A DNA stretch of 64,000 nt from Profundicola sp048268105 (GCA_048268105.1 JBLWWH010000007.1:62001-126000); one strand, 5' to 3'; positions 52,403-62,146 are shown, counted from the stretch's first letter. The notes: generated from the letters alone by a model not told the origin. A program made the numbers and translations.

Positions 52403-54823
52403 ATGGCAGTAAAAAAATCAGAATTATACAGTTCACTTTGGAAGAGTTGTGATGAATTACGAGGCGGTATGGATGCCTCACAATACAAAGATTACATTCT
52501 TCCGCTTTTATTTATAAAATATGTTTCCGATAAGTATGCAGGAGATGAAGATGCATTAATAACCATTCCAGAGGGAGCAAGTTTTGACGACTTGGTTAAA
52601 ATGAAAGGTAAAGATGATATAGGCGATTATATCAATAAAAAAGTCCTTGCCCCAATAGATGCAGCCAATGGTTTTGATATGCTGCAAAAAATGGCAGACT
52701 TCAATGATGAGGATAAATTGGGTAAAGGCAAAGAACTGGTTGAGAAATTAAGTAAATTAGTTGCCATTTTTGAAGACCCTGCACTCGATTTTAGTAATAA
52801 TCGTGCAGAAGATGACGACCTACTTGGAGATGCCTACGAGTACTTAATGCAAAACTTTGCTAAAGACTCTGGTAAAAGTAAAGGACAGTTTTATACACCT
52901 GCTGAGGTCTCTCGCATAATGGCTAAAATTATTGGTGTGGATAATGCTACTTCGCAATCGCAAACGGTATATGACCCTGCGTGTGGATCGGCTTCGCTAC
53001 TTTTAAAAGTGAACGATGAAGCACCTAACGGATTAACCATTTACGGACAAGAAAAAGACAATGCAACCGTTGCTTTAGCAAAAATGAATATGGTACTGCA
53101 CAACAATCCAGAAGCAGTACAGGATATTGAGCAAGGCAACACCCTATCAAACCCAATTCATAAAGACGGAGACGACCTAAAACGATTTGACTACTGCGTG
53201 GCAAATCCGCCATTTTCGGTGAAGTCTTGGACAAATGGTTTTGACCCCAATAATGATATTTACAAGCGATTTGACGGTTTTGGTATTCCGCCAAATAAAA
53301 ATGGCGATTATGCATTTTTACTGCACATTATACGCTCTTTAAAGAGTAACGGTAAAGGAGCAGTTATTTTGCCTCACGGTGTTTTGTTTAGAGGCAATGC
53401 AGAAGCCACCATTAGAACCAATATTATTAAACGTGGACTCATTAAAGGTATTATAGGCTTACCTGCCAACTTGTTTTATGGTACAGGTATTCCTGCTTGC
53501 ATCATTGTAATTGATAAAGAAAACGCTGCCACTCGCAAAGGTATCTTTATGGTAGATGCCAGTAAAGGCTATATCAAAGACGGAAACAAAAACCGATTAC
53601 GAGAACAGGACATTCATAAAATTGTAGATGTGTTTAACCATCAGCAGCAAATTGATAAATATGCTCGAATGGTGGAATATCAAGAGATTGAACAAAACGA
53701 ATACAATTTAAACATTCCTCGATATATCGATGGGCAAAATGAGGAAGATATACAGGATATAGAAGCCCATTTGTTAGGCGACATTCCTAATCGTGATGTA
53801 GATGCCTTACAACCTTTTTGGGAGGTTTACCCAAATTTAAAAGAACATTTGTTTCATCCTGCAAAACGTAAGGGCTACCAAACCTTGGTTGTATCACAGG
53901 AAAACATTAAAGAAACTATTTTTAACCATGCTGAATTTGTTGCCTATCGCGAAACTTTGGACAGAGTGTTTACGCAATGGGAAGCCGAGAACAAACCCAA
54001 ACTTTGGGAGATTGACGAAGATACCCGACCCAAGCAACTTATTATTGACATATCCGAGAGCTTATTAAAATACTATTACAACAAACCGCTCATTAATCCT
54101 TACGATATTTACCAGCATTTAATGGATTATTGGAATGAGGTCTTAAAAGATGATAGTTATTTAATTTGGGAAGATGGTTGGGTAGCCACTTTAACGCCTG
54201 TAAAGGACAAAAAAGGAAAAATAAAGAAAGGGGAATACGAAAGTGAGTTAATTCCTTTTGAGTTGGTCATCAATCGTTATTTTAAAGAAGAACAGAATCA
54301 AGTACAAGCCATAGAAACCTATTTAGAGTCTTTGGCTACCGAAATGACCGAACTCATTGAAGAACATTCAGGCGATGAAGGTTTGTTAAACGAAGTGATA
54401 AATGATAAAGGCAACATTACCAAAGGTGATTTAACAAAACGCTTAAAAGACATAAAAGGCGATGCGGATTATGCCGATGAGTTTGAGGTGTTACATTCCT
54501 ACGAAAAACTACTAACCTTAGAAACTGCCAATAAAAAGACCTTAAAGGAAGCCCAAGCAGAATTACAACAAAAAGTCTATGCAAAATGCCCACAATTAAG
54601 CGTAGAGGAAATAAAGACCTTAATTGTTGATGATAAATGGTTAAGCACCTTAAAATCTCGAATAGATGGCGAAATAGACCAAATAAGCCAACGTTTGACT
54701 AATCGAATTAGTGAATTGGCACAGCGTTACGACACACCATTACCTGAAATAGAGCAACACGTACAAGAATTACAGAGTAAAGTTGCACAGCATCTACAAA
54801 AAATGGGGATGGTATGGAATTAA
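52403..54823 (+). CDS. hsdM: Type I restriction-modification methyltransferase subunit HsdM
   Basis: An 806-residue N6-adenine methyltransferase. N-terminal HsdM domain (LWKSCDELRGGMDASQYKDY, then ILPLLFIKYVSDKYAGDEDA), motif I DPACGSASLLLKV near residue 191, and motif IV NPPF near 268. A C-terminal region of about 300 residues beyond the methyltransferase core is largely helical and coiled-coil. It transfers methyl groups from S-adenosylmethionine to the site read by HsdS. Its end overlaps hsdS by ten bases. Confidence 0.96.
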   Translation: MAVKKSELYSSLWKSCDELRGGMDASQYKDYILPLLFIKYVSDKYAGDEDALITIPEGASFDDLVKMKGKDDIGDYINKKVLAPIDAANGFDMLQKMADFNDEDKLGKGKELVEKLSKLVAIFEDPALDFSNNRAEDDDLLGDAYEYLMQNFAKDSGKSKGQFYTPAEVSRIMAKIIGVDNATSQSQTVYDPACGSASLLLKVNDEAPNGLTIYGQEKDNATVALAKMNMVLHNNPEAVQDIEQGNTLSNPIHKDGDDLKRFDYCVANPPFSVKSWTNGFDPNNDIYKRFDGFGIPPNKNGDYAFLLHIIRSLKSNGKGAVILPHGVLFRGNAEATIRTNIIKRGLIKGIIGLPANLFYGTGIPACIIVIDKENAATRKGIFMVDASKGYIKDGNKNRLREQDIHKIVDVFNHQQQIDKYARMVEYQEIEQNEYNLNIPRYIDGQNEEDIQDIEAHLLGDIPNRDVDALQPFWEVYPNLKEHLFHPAKRKGYQTLVVSQENIKETIFNHAEFVAYRETLDRVFTQWEAENKPKLWEIDEDTRPKQLIIDISESLLKYYYNKPLINPYDIYQHLMDYWNEVLKDDSYLIWEDGWVATLTPVKDKKGKIKKGEYESELIPFELVINRYFKEEQNQVQAIETYLESLATEMTELIEEHSGDEGLLNEVINDKGNITKGDLTKRLKDIKGDADYADEFEVLHSYEKLLTLETANKKTLKEAQAELQQKVYAKCPQLSVEEIKTLIVDDKWLSTLKSRIDGEIDQISQRLTNRISELAQRYDTPLPEIEQHVQELQSKVAQHLQKMGMVWN

Positions 54824-56163
54824 GAGAAATTATTTATCCCAAAGATTGGACTATTATACAAATAGGTAAATTATGTAAAACTTTTACTAAACAAACTGGT
54901 TTTGACTATTCAAATCATATAAAGCCAACCTTAGTTGACAAGAAAACAGATAATAATGTTCCATTCATTCAGAACAAAGATTTTAATGGGTTTAAAATAA
55001 ATTATCTCACAGATTACTATGTACCATTAGACGTTGCTGTTCGCTTTCCGATGATATTGTTAGATGAAAGATGCTTGTTAATTTCTATTTCTGGTAGTAT
55101 TGGTAAAGTAGGTGTTTTTGATAATAAAAACATTGCTTTCATTGGAGGTGCTGTTGCTGTTGGTAAATTTCATAAACCTTTATATTTAGATTGGGTTAAA
55201 CATTATTTATTATCAAATGATGGGCAATACAAGCTATTAAGTAAAGTAAAGGCTGGTTCTCATCAAAATTTAATTTTAGATGATATTCGTAAAATTAGTA
55301 TCCCTTTACCAAACGAAACAGAACAACAAGCAATCGCAAATACATTAAGCGACACCGACCAACTCATTCAAAACCTAAAAAACCTTATTGCCAAAAAGCA
55401 AGCCATTAAGCAAGGTGCAATGCAAGAATTGCTAACTGGTAAAAAACGCTTGCAAGGGTTTACTGAGGAATGGGTTGTTAATACTTTAAATAAAGTTTCT
55501 GAAAGTTTAGTAAGAGGTCCATTTGGTGGAGCATTAAAAAAAGAGTTTTTTGTCAATAAAGGATATAAAGTATATGAGCAAAAAAATGCTATATATAAAG
55601 ATGAAAATTTAGGAGAATATTACATAGATGAAAATAAATTTAAGGAGTTAAAAAGATTTGAAATTAAGTCTGGAGATTTTATTGTTAGTTGTTCAGGTAC
55701 AATAGGTTCCATATTTAAAATTCCAAACAAATTTAAAAAAGGTATAATAAATCAAGCATTGTTAAAAATTTCATTAGATAAAGAAAAAATTGATGATGAT
55801 TATTTTTATTATCTATTTACTTCCAAACCTTTTCAAAGTCAAATAATAGATGACACTCAGGGAGGAGCGATGAAAAACTTGGTAGGAATGTCAGTTTTTA
55901 AGGAAACAGAAATAAAAATGCCTTCAAGTTTAAAAGAGCAAAAAGCCATCGCCCAAATCCTAAGCGATATGGATGCCGAGATAGAAACCTTAGAGCAACA
56001 ACTACAAAAAACTCAAATCCTAAAGCAAGGGATGATGCAGGAGTTGTTAACAGGTAAAATACGCTTGGTAAAACCTGCAACACAAGAAGAGCCTAAACCT
56101 TTAGCAATGGTTGCAGAGCCAGAGGTTGTTTATAAAAAAGAAATAAAACCTAAAAAAGTATAA
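54814..56163 (+). CDS. hsdS: Type I restriction specificity subunit HsdS
   Basis: A 449-residue specificity subunit with two target-recognition domains separated by conserved coiled-coil repeats. The central repeat contains LSDTDQLIQNLKNLIAKKQA and QGAMQELLTGKKRL; the C-terminal one contains LSDMDAEIETLEQQLQKTQI and QGMMQELLTGKIRL. Each recognition domain would read half of a bipartite DNA site. I see no second hsdS fragment or inverted repeat, so phase variation by recombination is not supported. It ends 106 bases before the fic gene. Confidence 0.95.
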   Translation: MELREIIYPKDWTIIQIGKLCKTFTKQTGFDYSNHIKPTLVDKKTDNNVPFIQNKDFNGFKINYLTDYYVPLDVAVRFPMILLDERCLLISISGSIGKVGVFDNKNIAFIGGAVAVGKFHKPLYLDWVKHYLLSNDGQYKLLSKVKAGSHQNLILDDIRKISIPLPNETEQQAIANTLSDTDQLIQNLKNLIAKKQAIKQGAMQELLTGKKRLQGFTEEWVVNTLNKVSESLVRGPFGGALKKEFFVNKGYKVYEQKNAIYKDENLGEYYIDENKFKELKRFEIKSGDFIVSCSGTIGSIFKIPNKFKKGIINQALLKISLDKEKIDDDYFYYLFTSKPFQSQIIDDTQGGAMKNLVGMSVFKETEIKMPSSLKEQKAIAQILSDMDAEIETLEQQLQKTQILKQGMMQELLTGKIRLVKPATQEEPKPLAMVAEPEVVYKKEIKPKKV

Positions 56164-56217
56164 TTAAAGAAAGCCTATTTTACTTTAAAGCATTTTAATA
56201 TAATAAACATATTCGCT

Positions 56218-56270
56218 ATTATACTTTTTTCATACATTTGTATAATAACAAATAAATAAGTTTACTTTTG
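56218..56270 (+). promoter_or_regulatory. Promoter and dyad upstream of fic1-hsdR
   Basis: ATTATAC (56218-56224) and GTATAAT (56240-56246) form a seven-base dyad with a 15-base spacer. TTG at 56238-56240 and TACTTTTG at 56263-56270 (22-base spacer) match the promoter pattern. The last G of the -7 box is the first base of the GTG start proposed for fic1, so the real fic1 start may lie further downstream. Confidence 0.45.
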
Positions 56271-57394
56271 TGCGAAATTTTAAAGCAGGAAAATATATTA
56301 ACCAAGGATATTATAAAAGTTTTCAGCCAAACTTTATACATAGAGAATGGCAGGTTGAGGATATGCAATTACTCAATCTATTAAGTCAAGCCGATCGGCA
56401 TTTAGGCCGTTTAGATATGTATTCTCAATATGTAAATATTGACATGTTTATCCAAATGCACATAGCAAAAGAGGCTACTCAATCTTCGAAAATAGAAGGT
56501 ACACAAACCAATATGGAAGAGGCTTTTTTGGAAAAAGCAGAAATAAAAACTGAAAAGAGAGATGATTGGGAAGAGGTACAAAATTATATTCAAGCAATGA
56601 ACGAGGCTGTAAAATTGCTTCATACACTTCCTTTTTCTAATCGACTAATCAAACAAACTCACAAAGTATTACTACAAGGTGTAAGAGGTGAATATAAACA
56701 ACCTGGTGAATATAGGATAAGTCAAAACTGGATAGGTGGAGCTTCTATAAACGATGCTACTTTTATCCCTCCTATTCATTCCACAATAGGAGACTTGATG
56801 TCAGATATAGAAAAGTTTGCTAACGATGAATTAAACCCGCTACCTGATTTATTAAAATCAGCGATTATTCACTACCAGTTTGAAACCATACACCCTTTTT
56901 TGGATGGTAATGGCCGTGTGGGGCGCTTACTTATCACATTATATTTGGTAAATAAAGGAATCTTAAAAAGGCCTATTTTATACTTATCTGATTTCTTTGA
57001 ACGAAACCGTATGCTGTATTATGATAATTTAATGCGTGTACGTACGCACAACGACATTAATCAATGGCTAAAATTCTTTTTAACAGGGGTGATAGAAACC
57101 GCAAAAAAAGGAGTAAAAACTTTTGATGGTATTATGCAATTGCAAAAAAACATAGATATAAAACTAAAAGAATTGGGCAACAGAAGTGGAGACGCTTACA
57201 AAGTAGTAGAATATTTATACAACCGACCAATTATAGATGCTCAAAAAGTAGCTACTATAATCGAAAAAACCCCACGAACTGCTTACAAGTTGATTGAAAG
57301 TTTGGAAAAAATGAATATCTTAACAGAAATTACAGGTGCAGAACGTGGCCGTTTGTATTTATTTGAAGATTATATGAACTTGTTTAAAGATTAA
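56270..57394 (+). CDS. Fic family AMPylase-type protein with C-terminal winged helix (first copy)
   Basis: A 374-residue protein with GTG start at 56270, MRNFKAGKYINQGYYKSFQP. Fic_N helices include the inhibitory motif SSKIEG (residues about 71-76), which blocks the active site in class II Fic enzymes. The catalytic loop is HPFLDGNGRVGRLL (His about 208). The C-terminal 60 residues, AQKVATIIEKTPRTAYKLIE and then MNILTEITGAERGRLYLFED, look like a winged helix. Fic enzymes transfer AMP from ATP to protein hydroxyls. It lies between hsdS and hsdR and ends three bases before hsdR; a regulatory role for hsdR is inference. Confidence 0.9.
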   Translation: MRNFKAGKYINQGYYKSFQPNFIHREWQVEDMQLLNLLSQADRHLGRLDMYSQYVNIDMFIQMHIAKEATQSSKIEGTQTNMEEAFLEKAEIKTEKRDDWEEVQNYIQAMNEAVKLLHTLPFSNRLIKQTHKVLLQGVRGEYKQPGEYRISQNWIGGASINDATFIPPIHSTIGDLMSDIEKFANDELNPLPDLLKSAIIHYQFETIHPFLDGNGRVGRLLITLYLVNKGILKRPILYLSDFFERNRMLYYDNLMRVRTHNDINQWLKFFLTGVIETAKKGVKTFDGIMQLQKNIDIKLKELGNRSGDAYKVVEYLYNRPIIDAQKVATIIEKTPRTAYKLIESLEKMNILTEITGAERGRLYLFEDYMNLFKD

Positions 57395-57397
57395 ACT

Positions 57398-60300
57398 ATG
57401 AGCGATGTAGGTCAAATAGAAAGAATAACCCAAAGCAAAGTCGTTCAGTTTTTTGAATTAGGCTTAAAATATGACTACCTTGGAGATTGGAAAGACAGAG
57501 AAAACAATAGCAATATAGAAGCTCAATATCTCATTCCATTTCTCAAAAAACAAGGCTATTCAGATACGCTCATTCAAAAAGCCATAGACAAACTCATTAA
57601 AGCATCAGATGGTTTGGGAAAAAGTTTGTACGATACCAACAAAGAGGTGTATTCGCTGTTGCGGTATGGTGTGAAAGTTCGTCCAGATGTAGGAGAAAAT
57701 AAAGAAACATTTTGGCTAATCGATTGGAAAAAACCACTAAACAATCATTTTGCCATTGCAGAAGAGGTATCTGTTTACTATGGCAATGAAGGGAGAAGCA
57801 AAAGACCTGATATTGTGATCTATGTAAATGGTATCGCCCTAGGCATTATAGAACTCAAAAAAGCCACCAATAGCGTTGCCCAAGGTATTCGGCAAAATTT
57901 GCTGAACCAAGAGCAAGGCGTAATTTCTCAATTTTATACCACCATGCAACTGGTCATGGCAGCAAATGACACCGAGGGGCTGCGCTATGGAACCATAGAA
58001 ACTTCAGAAAAATATTATCTGCAATGGAAAGAAAATAGCACCCAAGAAAACAAACTGATTAGACACCTTTCTCAAATTTGCGCCAAGGAGCGGTTTTTAG
58101 AAATTATTCATGATTTTGTTGTATTTGATAAGGGCGTTAAAAAATTATGTCGCCACAATCAATATTTCGGCGTGAAAGCAGCGCAAGAACGTGTGAAAAA
58201 CAGAGAAGGTGGCATTATTTGGCATACACAAGGAAGCGGAAAGAGTTTAACAATGGTTTGGCTTACAAAATGGTTAAGAGAAAATGTAGATGATGCCAGA
58301 GTGTTACTAATAACCGATAGAGAGGAATTAGACGACCAAATCGAAAAAGTATTTAAAGGCGTTAACGAACAGATTTATAGAACCAAAAGCGGACAGGATT
58401 TAGTAAACACGCTCAACCAAAAAAATGAATGGTTAATTTGCTCTTTGGTGCATAAATTTGGGAATAAAGGCGATGCAAATTTTGATGCTTTTGCAGACGA
58501 ATTAACCAAAAGCCTACCGAAAGATTTTAAAGCCAAAGGGAATTTATTTGTATTTGTAGATGAGTGTCATAGAACACAATCTGGCACCTTGCACAAAGCA
58601 ATGAAACAAATTTTGCCCAATGCGTTATTTATTGGTTTTACAGGAACGCCATTGTTAAAAAAGGACAAACAAAAGAGTATTGAGGTATTTGGCACCTACA
58701 TACATACCTATAAATTTGATGAAGCCGTAAAAGATAAAGTGGTTTTGGATTTAAGATACGAAGCCCGAAATGTTGACCAGAATATTACCTCACAAGAAAA
58801 AATAGACCAATGGTTTGATGCAAAAACCAGAGGGTTAACAGATATTGCCAAGCGAAAATTAAAACAGCGTTGGGGAACAATGCAAAAAGTGTTGAGTTCT
58901 CAAGACCGCCTCAATAGGATTGTAGATGATATATTAATGGACTTTGAATTAAAAGACCGTTTAAATAATGGAACTGGAAATGCAATGTTAGTTTCTGGAA
59001 GCATTTACCAAGCCTGCCGATATTATGAGATTTTCCAACAAAAGGGCTTTAAACGTTGTGCAATTATCACTTCTTATGAACCCAATCTGCAAAGTGTAAA
59101 AGATGAAATTACTGGAGAAGAGGGTTATACTGAAAAATTGATGCAGTACGAAACCTATATCAAAATGTTAGATGGTAAATCGCCAGAGGATTTTGAAAAA
59201 GAGGTTAAAAAGAAATTTATTGACGAGCCTGCTCAAATGAAACTGCTTATTGTGGTAGATAAGTTATTGACTGGTTTTGATGCACCATCGGCTACTTATT
59301 TGTACATAGATAAGCAAATGAGAGATCACGGATTATTTCAGGCGATTTGTAGAGTAAATCGTTTAGACGGAGAGAGTAAAGAGTATGGTTATGTGATTGA
59401 TTACAAAGATTTATTTAAGAGTTTAGAAAATTCAATTAACGACTACACCAAAGAAGCCTTTGGAGAATACGATAGCGATGATGTAAAAGGACTTTTAGAC
59501 AATCGACTAGAAAAAGCAAAGGAACGTTTAGAAAACGCCAGAGAGACCATAAAAGCACTTTGTGAGCCTGTGTACCCACAAGACACGATACATTTTCAAC
59601 GTTTTTTCTGTGGTACTTCGCAAAATCCTGATGATTTAAAAAACACGGAACAATTAAGAACGCATCTTTACAAATATACCGTTTCATTAATTCGGTCTTA
59701 TGCCAATATAGCCAATGAAATGGAAGAAGCAGGATATACACCTGCCGAGATTGAGACCATTAAACAAGAGGTTAAGTTTTACACCAACCTGAGAGATGAG
59801 ATAGAAAAATCAAGTGGCGATTATATTGATTTAAAACGCTTTGAACCTGCAATGCGACATCTAATTGATAGTTACATAAGAGCAGATGAAAGCGAAATTG
59901 TTTCTGCTTTTGACGATTTATCTTTAATTCAGTTAATCGTGGAGCGTGGAGAAGATGAATTTATTAAGGCATTGCCAGAGGGCATCCAAAAAGACAAAGA
60001 AGCCGTAGCGGAAACCATTGAAAATAACTTGGCTAAAACTATAAATACGGAACGCCCTACAAATCCGCATTATTTTGAAAAAATGTCAACTATACTCTAC
60101 GAGTTAATTTTAGAACGAAAAAGAGGTGCTTTAGATTATAAAGAGTATTTAGCCAAAATCATAGAGTTAACAAAACGAGTGGTTAGACCTAATAAAACAG
60201 CAAGTTACCCAAGTGTTTTAGATACCAATGCAAAAAGAGCCTTATATGATAATTTAGGGCAAGATGAAACATTGGCGATTGCTATGGATGAAGCCATACG

Positions 60301-60436
60301 ATATAATAAACAAGCAGATTTTAGAGGCAATAAACTCAAAGAAAAGAAAATAAAAATAGCCATCAAGCATATTTTACCAGACGGATTTAGTGTAGATGAG
60401 ATTTTTGAAATAGTAAAAAATCAAAATGAGTATTAA
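57398..60436 (+). CDS. hsdR: Type I restriction endonuclease subunit HsdR
   Basis: A 1012-residue motor-nuclease. A PD-(D/E)xK nuclease (RPDIVIYVNG, then IIELKKA, residues about 136-158), a Walker A motif TQGSGKSLTMVWLTKWL near 275, FVDECHRTQSG near 387, GFTGTPLL, and the helicase motif near DKLLTGFDAPSATYLYIDKQ are present. It translocates DNA and cleaves foreign unmethylated DNA at a distance. Its end overlaps the metallopeptidase gene by 11 bases. It belongs to the same operon as fic1. Confidence 0.95.
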   Translation: MSDVGQIERITQSKVVQFFELGLKYDYLGDWKDRENNSNIEAQYLIPFLKKQGYSDTLIQKAIDKLIKASDGLGKSLYDTNKEVYSLLRYGVKVRPDVGENKETFWLIDWKKPLNNHFAIAEEVSVYYGNEGRSKRPDIVIYVNGIALGIIELKKATNSVAQGIRQNLLNQEQGVISQFYTTMQLVMAANDTEGLRYGTIETSEKYYLQWKENSTQENKLIRHLSQICAKERFLEIIHDFVVFDKGVKKLCRHNQYFGVKAAQERVKNREGGIIWHTQGSGKSLTMVWLTKWLRENVDDARVLLITDREELDDQIEKVFKGVNEQIYRTKSGQDLVNTLNQKNEWLICSLVHKFGNKGDANFDAFADELTKSLPKDFKAKGNLFVFVDECHRTQSGTLHKAMKQILPNALFIGFTGTPLLKKDKQKSIEVFGTYIHTYKFDEAVKDKVVLDLRYEARNVDQNITSQEKIDQWFDAKTRGLTDIAKRKLKQRWGTMQKVLSSQDRLNRIVDDILMDFELKDRLNNGTGNAMLVSGSIYQACRYYEIFQQKGFKRCAIITSYEPNLQSVKDEITGEEGYTEKLMQYETYIKMLDGKSPEDFEKEVKKKFIDEPAQMKLLIVVDKLLTGFDAPSATYLYIDKQMRDHGLFQAICRVNRLDGESKEYGYVIDYKDLFKSLENSINDYTKEAFGEYDSDDVKGLLDNRLEKAKERLENARETIKALCEPVYPQDTIHFQRFFCGTSQNPDDLKNTEQLRTHLYKYTVSLIRSYANIANEMEEAGYTPAEIETIKQEVKFYTNLRDEIEKSSGDYIDLKRFEPAMRHLIDSYIRADESEIVSAFDDLSLIQLIVERGEDEFIKALPEGIQKDKEAVAETIENNLAKTINTERPTNPHYFEKMSTILYELILERKRGALDYKEYLAKIIELTKRVVRPNKTASYPSVLDTNAKRALYDNLGQDETLAIAMDEAIRYNKQADFRGNKLKEKKIKIAIKHILPDGFSVDEIFEIVKNQNEY

Positions 60437-61139
60437 AGAGGAGCAAATAAATATTTTAGACCTAACGATTGATGTTATAAAAAAGGACATCAAAAATATG
60501 CACTTGTCGGTTTATCCACCAACAGGGAGGGTTCGTATTGCTGCACCTAAAGATTTAAACGATGAAGCCATACGGTTATATGCCATCGGAAAAATAAGGT
60601 GGATTAAAAAACATCAAAAGAGTTTTTACGAACAACTAAGGGAAACACCGAGAGAGTACATTACTGGTGAAAGTCATTATTTTGATGGCAAACGTTATCT
60701 TTTAAAAGTAATTGAGAGACACGGTAAGCACGAAATAAAAATTAAGAACAAGACCTACTTAGAATTATATGTAAACCCAAATACTACCAAAGAAGCAAAA
60801 GAAAAAGTTTTCAATGAGTGGTACAGAAACCACCTCAAAAAGATTGTTCCAGAAATTTTAGAATTTTGGGAAGATAAAACTGGACAAAATTGCAATGCTT
60901 GGGATGTAAAAAAGATGCGGACTAAATGGGGTTCTTGTAGTATTGAAAAAAGAAAAATATTATTAAACCTTGAACTTGCTAAAAAGCCAAGGCATTGTTT
61001 AGAGTATGTGATTGTTCACGAGTTAATACACTTTATCGAACGCAATCATAATGATAATTTTAAGGCTCTTTTAAGCAGGTTTATGCCTAATTGGAAGACA
61101 TATAAGAGAGAGTTAAATAATTTACCTGTGGCTTATTAA
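60426..61139 (+). CDS. YgjP-type M48 family metallopeptidase (DUF45)
   Basis: A 237-residue predicted zinc peptidase. The DUF45 pattern is complete: KKMRTKWGSCS, then KKPRHCLEYVIVHELIHFIE with zinc ligands H198 and H202, and the second-sphere RNHNDNFKALLSRFMP. N-terminal domain of beta strands (NMHLSVYPPTGRVRIAAPKD). It overlaps hsdR by 11 bases, an arrangement repeatedly seen with type I hsdR genes, but its substrate is unknown. No signal peptide, so cytoplasmic. Confidence 0.9.
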   Translation: MSIKEEQINILDLTIDVIKKDIKNMHLSVYPPTGRVRIAAPKDLNDEAIRLYAIGKIRWIKKHQKSFYEQLRETPREYITGESHYFDGKRYLLKVIERHGKHEIKIKNKTYLELYVNPNTTKEAKEKVFNEWYRNHLKKIVPEILEFWEDKTGQNCNAWDVKKMRTKWGSCSIEKRKILLNLELAKKPRHCLEYVIVHELIHFIERNHNDNFKALLSRFMPNWKTYKRELNNLPVAY

Positions 61140-61147
61140 TTTTTATA

Positions 61148-61179
61148 TATCTTTGTGATACTATCAAATGATACTATCA
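61148..61179 (+). promoter_or_regulatory. Promoter box and two tandem TGATACTATCA palindromes upstream of fic2
   Basis: A -7 box TATCTTTG (61148-61155) is directly followed by TGATACTATCA at 61156-61166 and again at 61169-61179, a 13-base period. Each copy is itself a perfect palindrome with a central C. They lie between promoter and the ATG at 61184, a natural place for a repressor operator. Confidence 0.65.
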
Positions 61180-61183
61180 TTGA

Positions 61184-62146
61184 ATGAAACCGCCTTATCA
61201 TATTACCGATACCATTTTAAAGTTAGTTGTTGACATTTCAGAGCGTTTGGGAGAAATTAATGCTACCCACTTATATAAGCCTCCAACAGAACTACGGAAA
61301 AAGAACCGCATAAAAACAATACAATCTTCTTTAGAGATTGAGGGTAATACACTTACAGAAGAGCAGATAACAGCACTTTTAAACGATAAACGAGTAATTG
61401 CACCACAAAAGGATATTTTAGAGGTTAAGAACGCTATAAAAGTTTATGAGCAACTACGAGAGTTTAATCCTAATAAGTTAAAGGATTTAGAAAATGCACA
61501 CGCAATCCTTATGAAAGGATTGATTGATGATGCTGGAAAACTGCGAACTAAAAATGTTGGTATTGTAAAAGGATCAAAAGTTGAGCACGTTGCACCAAGT
61601 GGAACTATGATAAAAGGTTTGATGAATGATTTATTTGATTATCTGAAAACCGATAAAGATGTATTACTAATTAAAAGTTGTGTATTTCATTACGAATTTA
61701 AGTTTATACATCCTTTTTTAGATGGAAATGGACGAATGGGTAGACTATGGCAAACATTAATCTTGATGCAGAAGTACCCAGTTTTTGAATACCTGCCTGT
61801 TGAAAGTCTGATAAAAGAAAATCAAGAGGCTTACTATAAAGCATTGAGTATGTCGGATAAAAAAGCGACTTCTACGCCATTTATAGAGTTTATGCTAAAC
61901 ATTATACTTCAAGCATTAGAAAACCTCTTAAAAACACAAAATAGAACCCTTACAGCAGAAGAAAGAATTGAACTTTACAAAGATATTATTGGCGAAAATG
62001 ATTTTAGCCGTAAAGATTATTTATTAAATTACAAAGATATTAGTCAAGCAACAGCAAGTCGAGATTTAAAATGGGCAGTAGAACAAGAAATTTTAATTAA
62101 AACTGGAGATAAGAGGTTGACAAAATATAAGTTCAATTTAACTTAA
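61184..62146 (+). CDS. Fic family protein with C-terminal winged helix (second copy)
   Basis: A 320-residue Fic protein. The inhibitory helix is in the N-terminal part (SSLEIEGNTLT, E53), the catalytic loop is HPFLDGNGRMGRLW (His about 176), and the C-terminal 70 residues (SRKDYLLNYKDISQATASRD, then LKWAVEQEILIKTGDKRLTK) form a winged helix, probably DNA-binding. It has its own promoter and operator-like palindromes and follows the metallopeptidase by 44 bases. It is only distantly similar to the first Fic protein. Autorepression through the winged helix is the simplest model; AMP-transfer target unknown. Confidence 0.9.
   Translation: MKPPYHITDTILKLVVDISERLGEINATHLYKPPTELRKKNRIKTIQSSLEIEGNTLTEEQITALLNDKRVIAPQKDILEVKNAIKVYEQLREFNPNKLKDLENAHAILMKGLIDDAGKLRTKNVGIVKGSKVEHVAPSGTMIKGLMNDLFDYLKTDKDVLLIKSCVFHYEFKFIHPFLDGNGRMGRLWQTLILMQKYPVFEYLPVESLIKENQEAYYKALSMSDKKATSTPFIEFMLNIILQALENLLKTQNRTLTAEERIELYKDIIGENDFSRKDYLLNYKDISQATASRDLKWAVEQEILIKTGDKRLTKYKFNLT

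Noticed and set aside
54814..56163. Repeated conserved blocks in hsdS as sites for phase-variable recombination
   Set aside because: No second or partial hsdS and no recombinase is near; the repeats are the normal internal repeats of HsdS.
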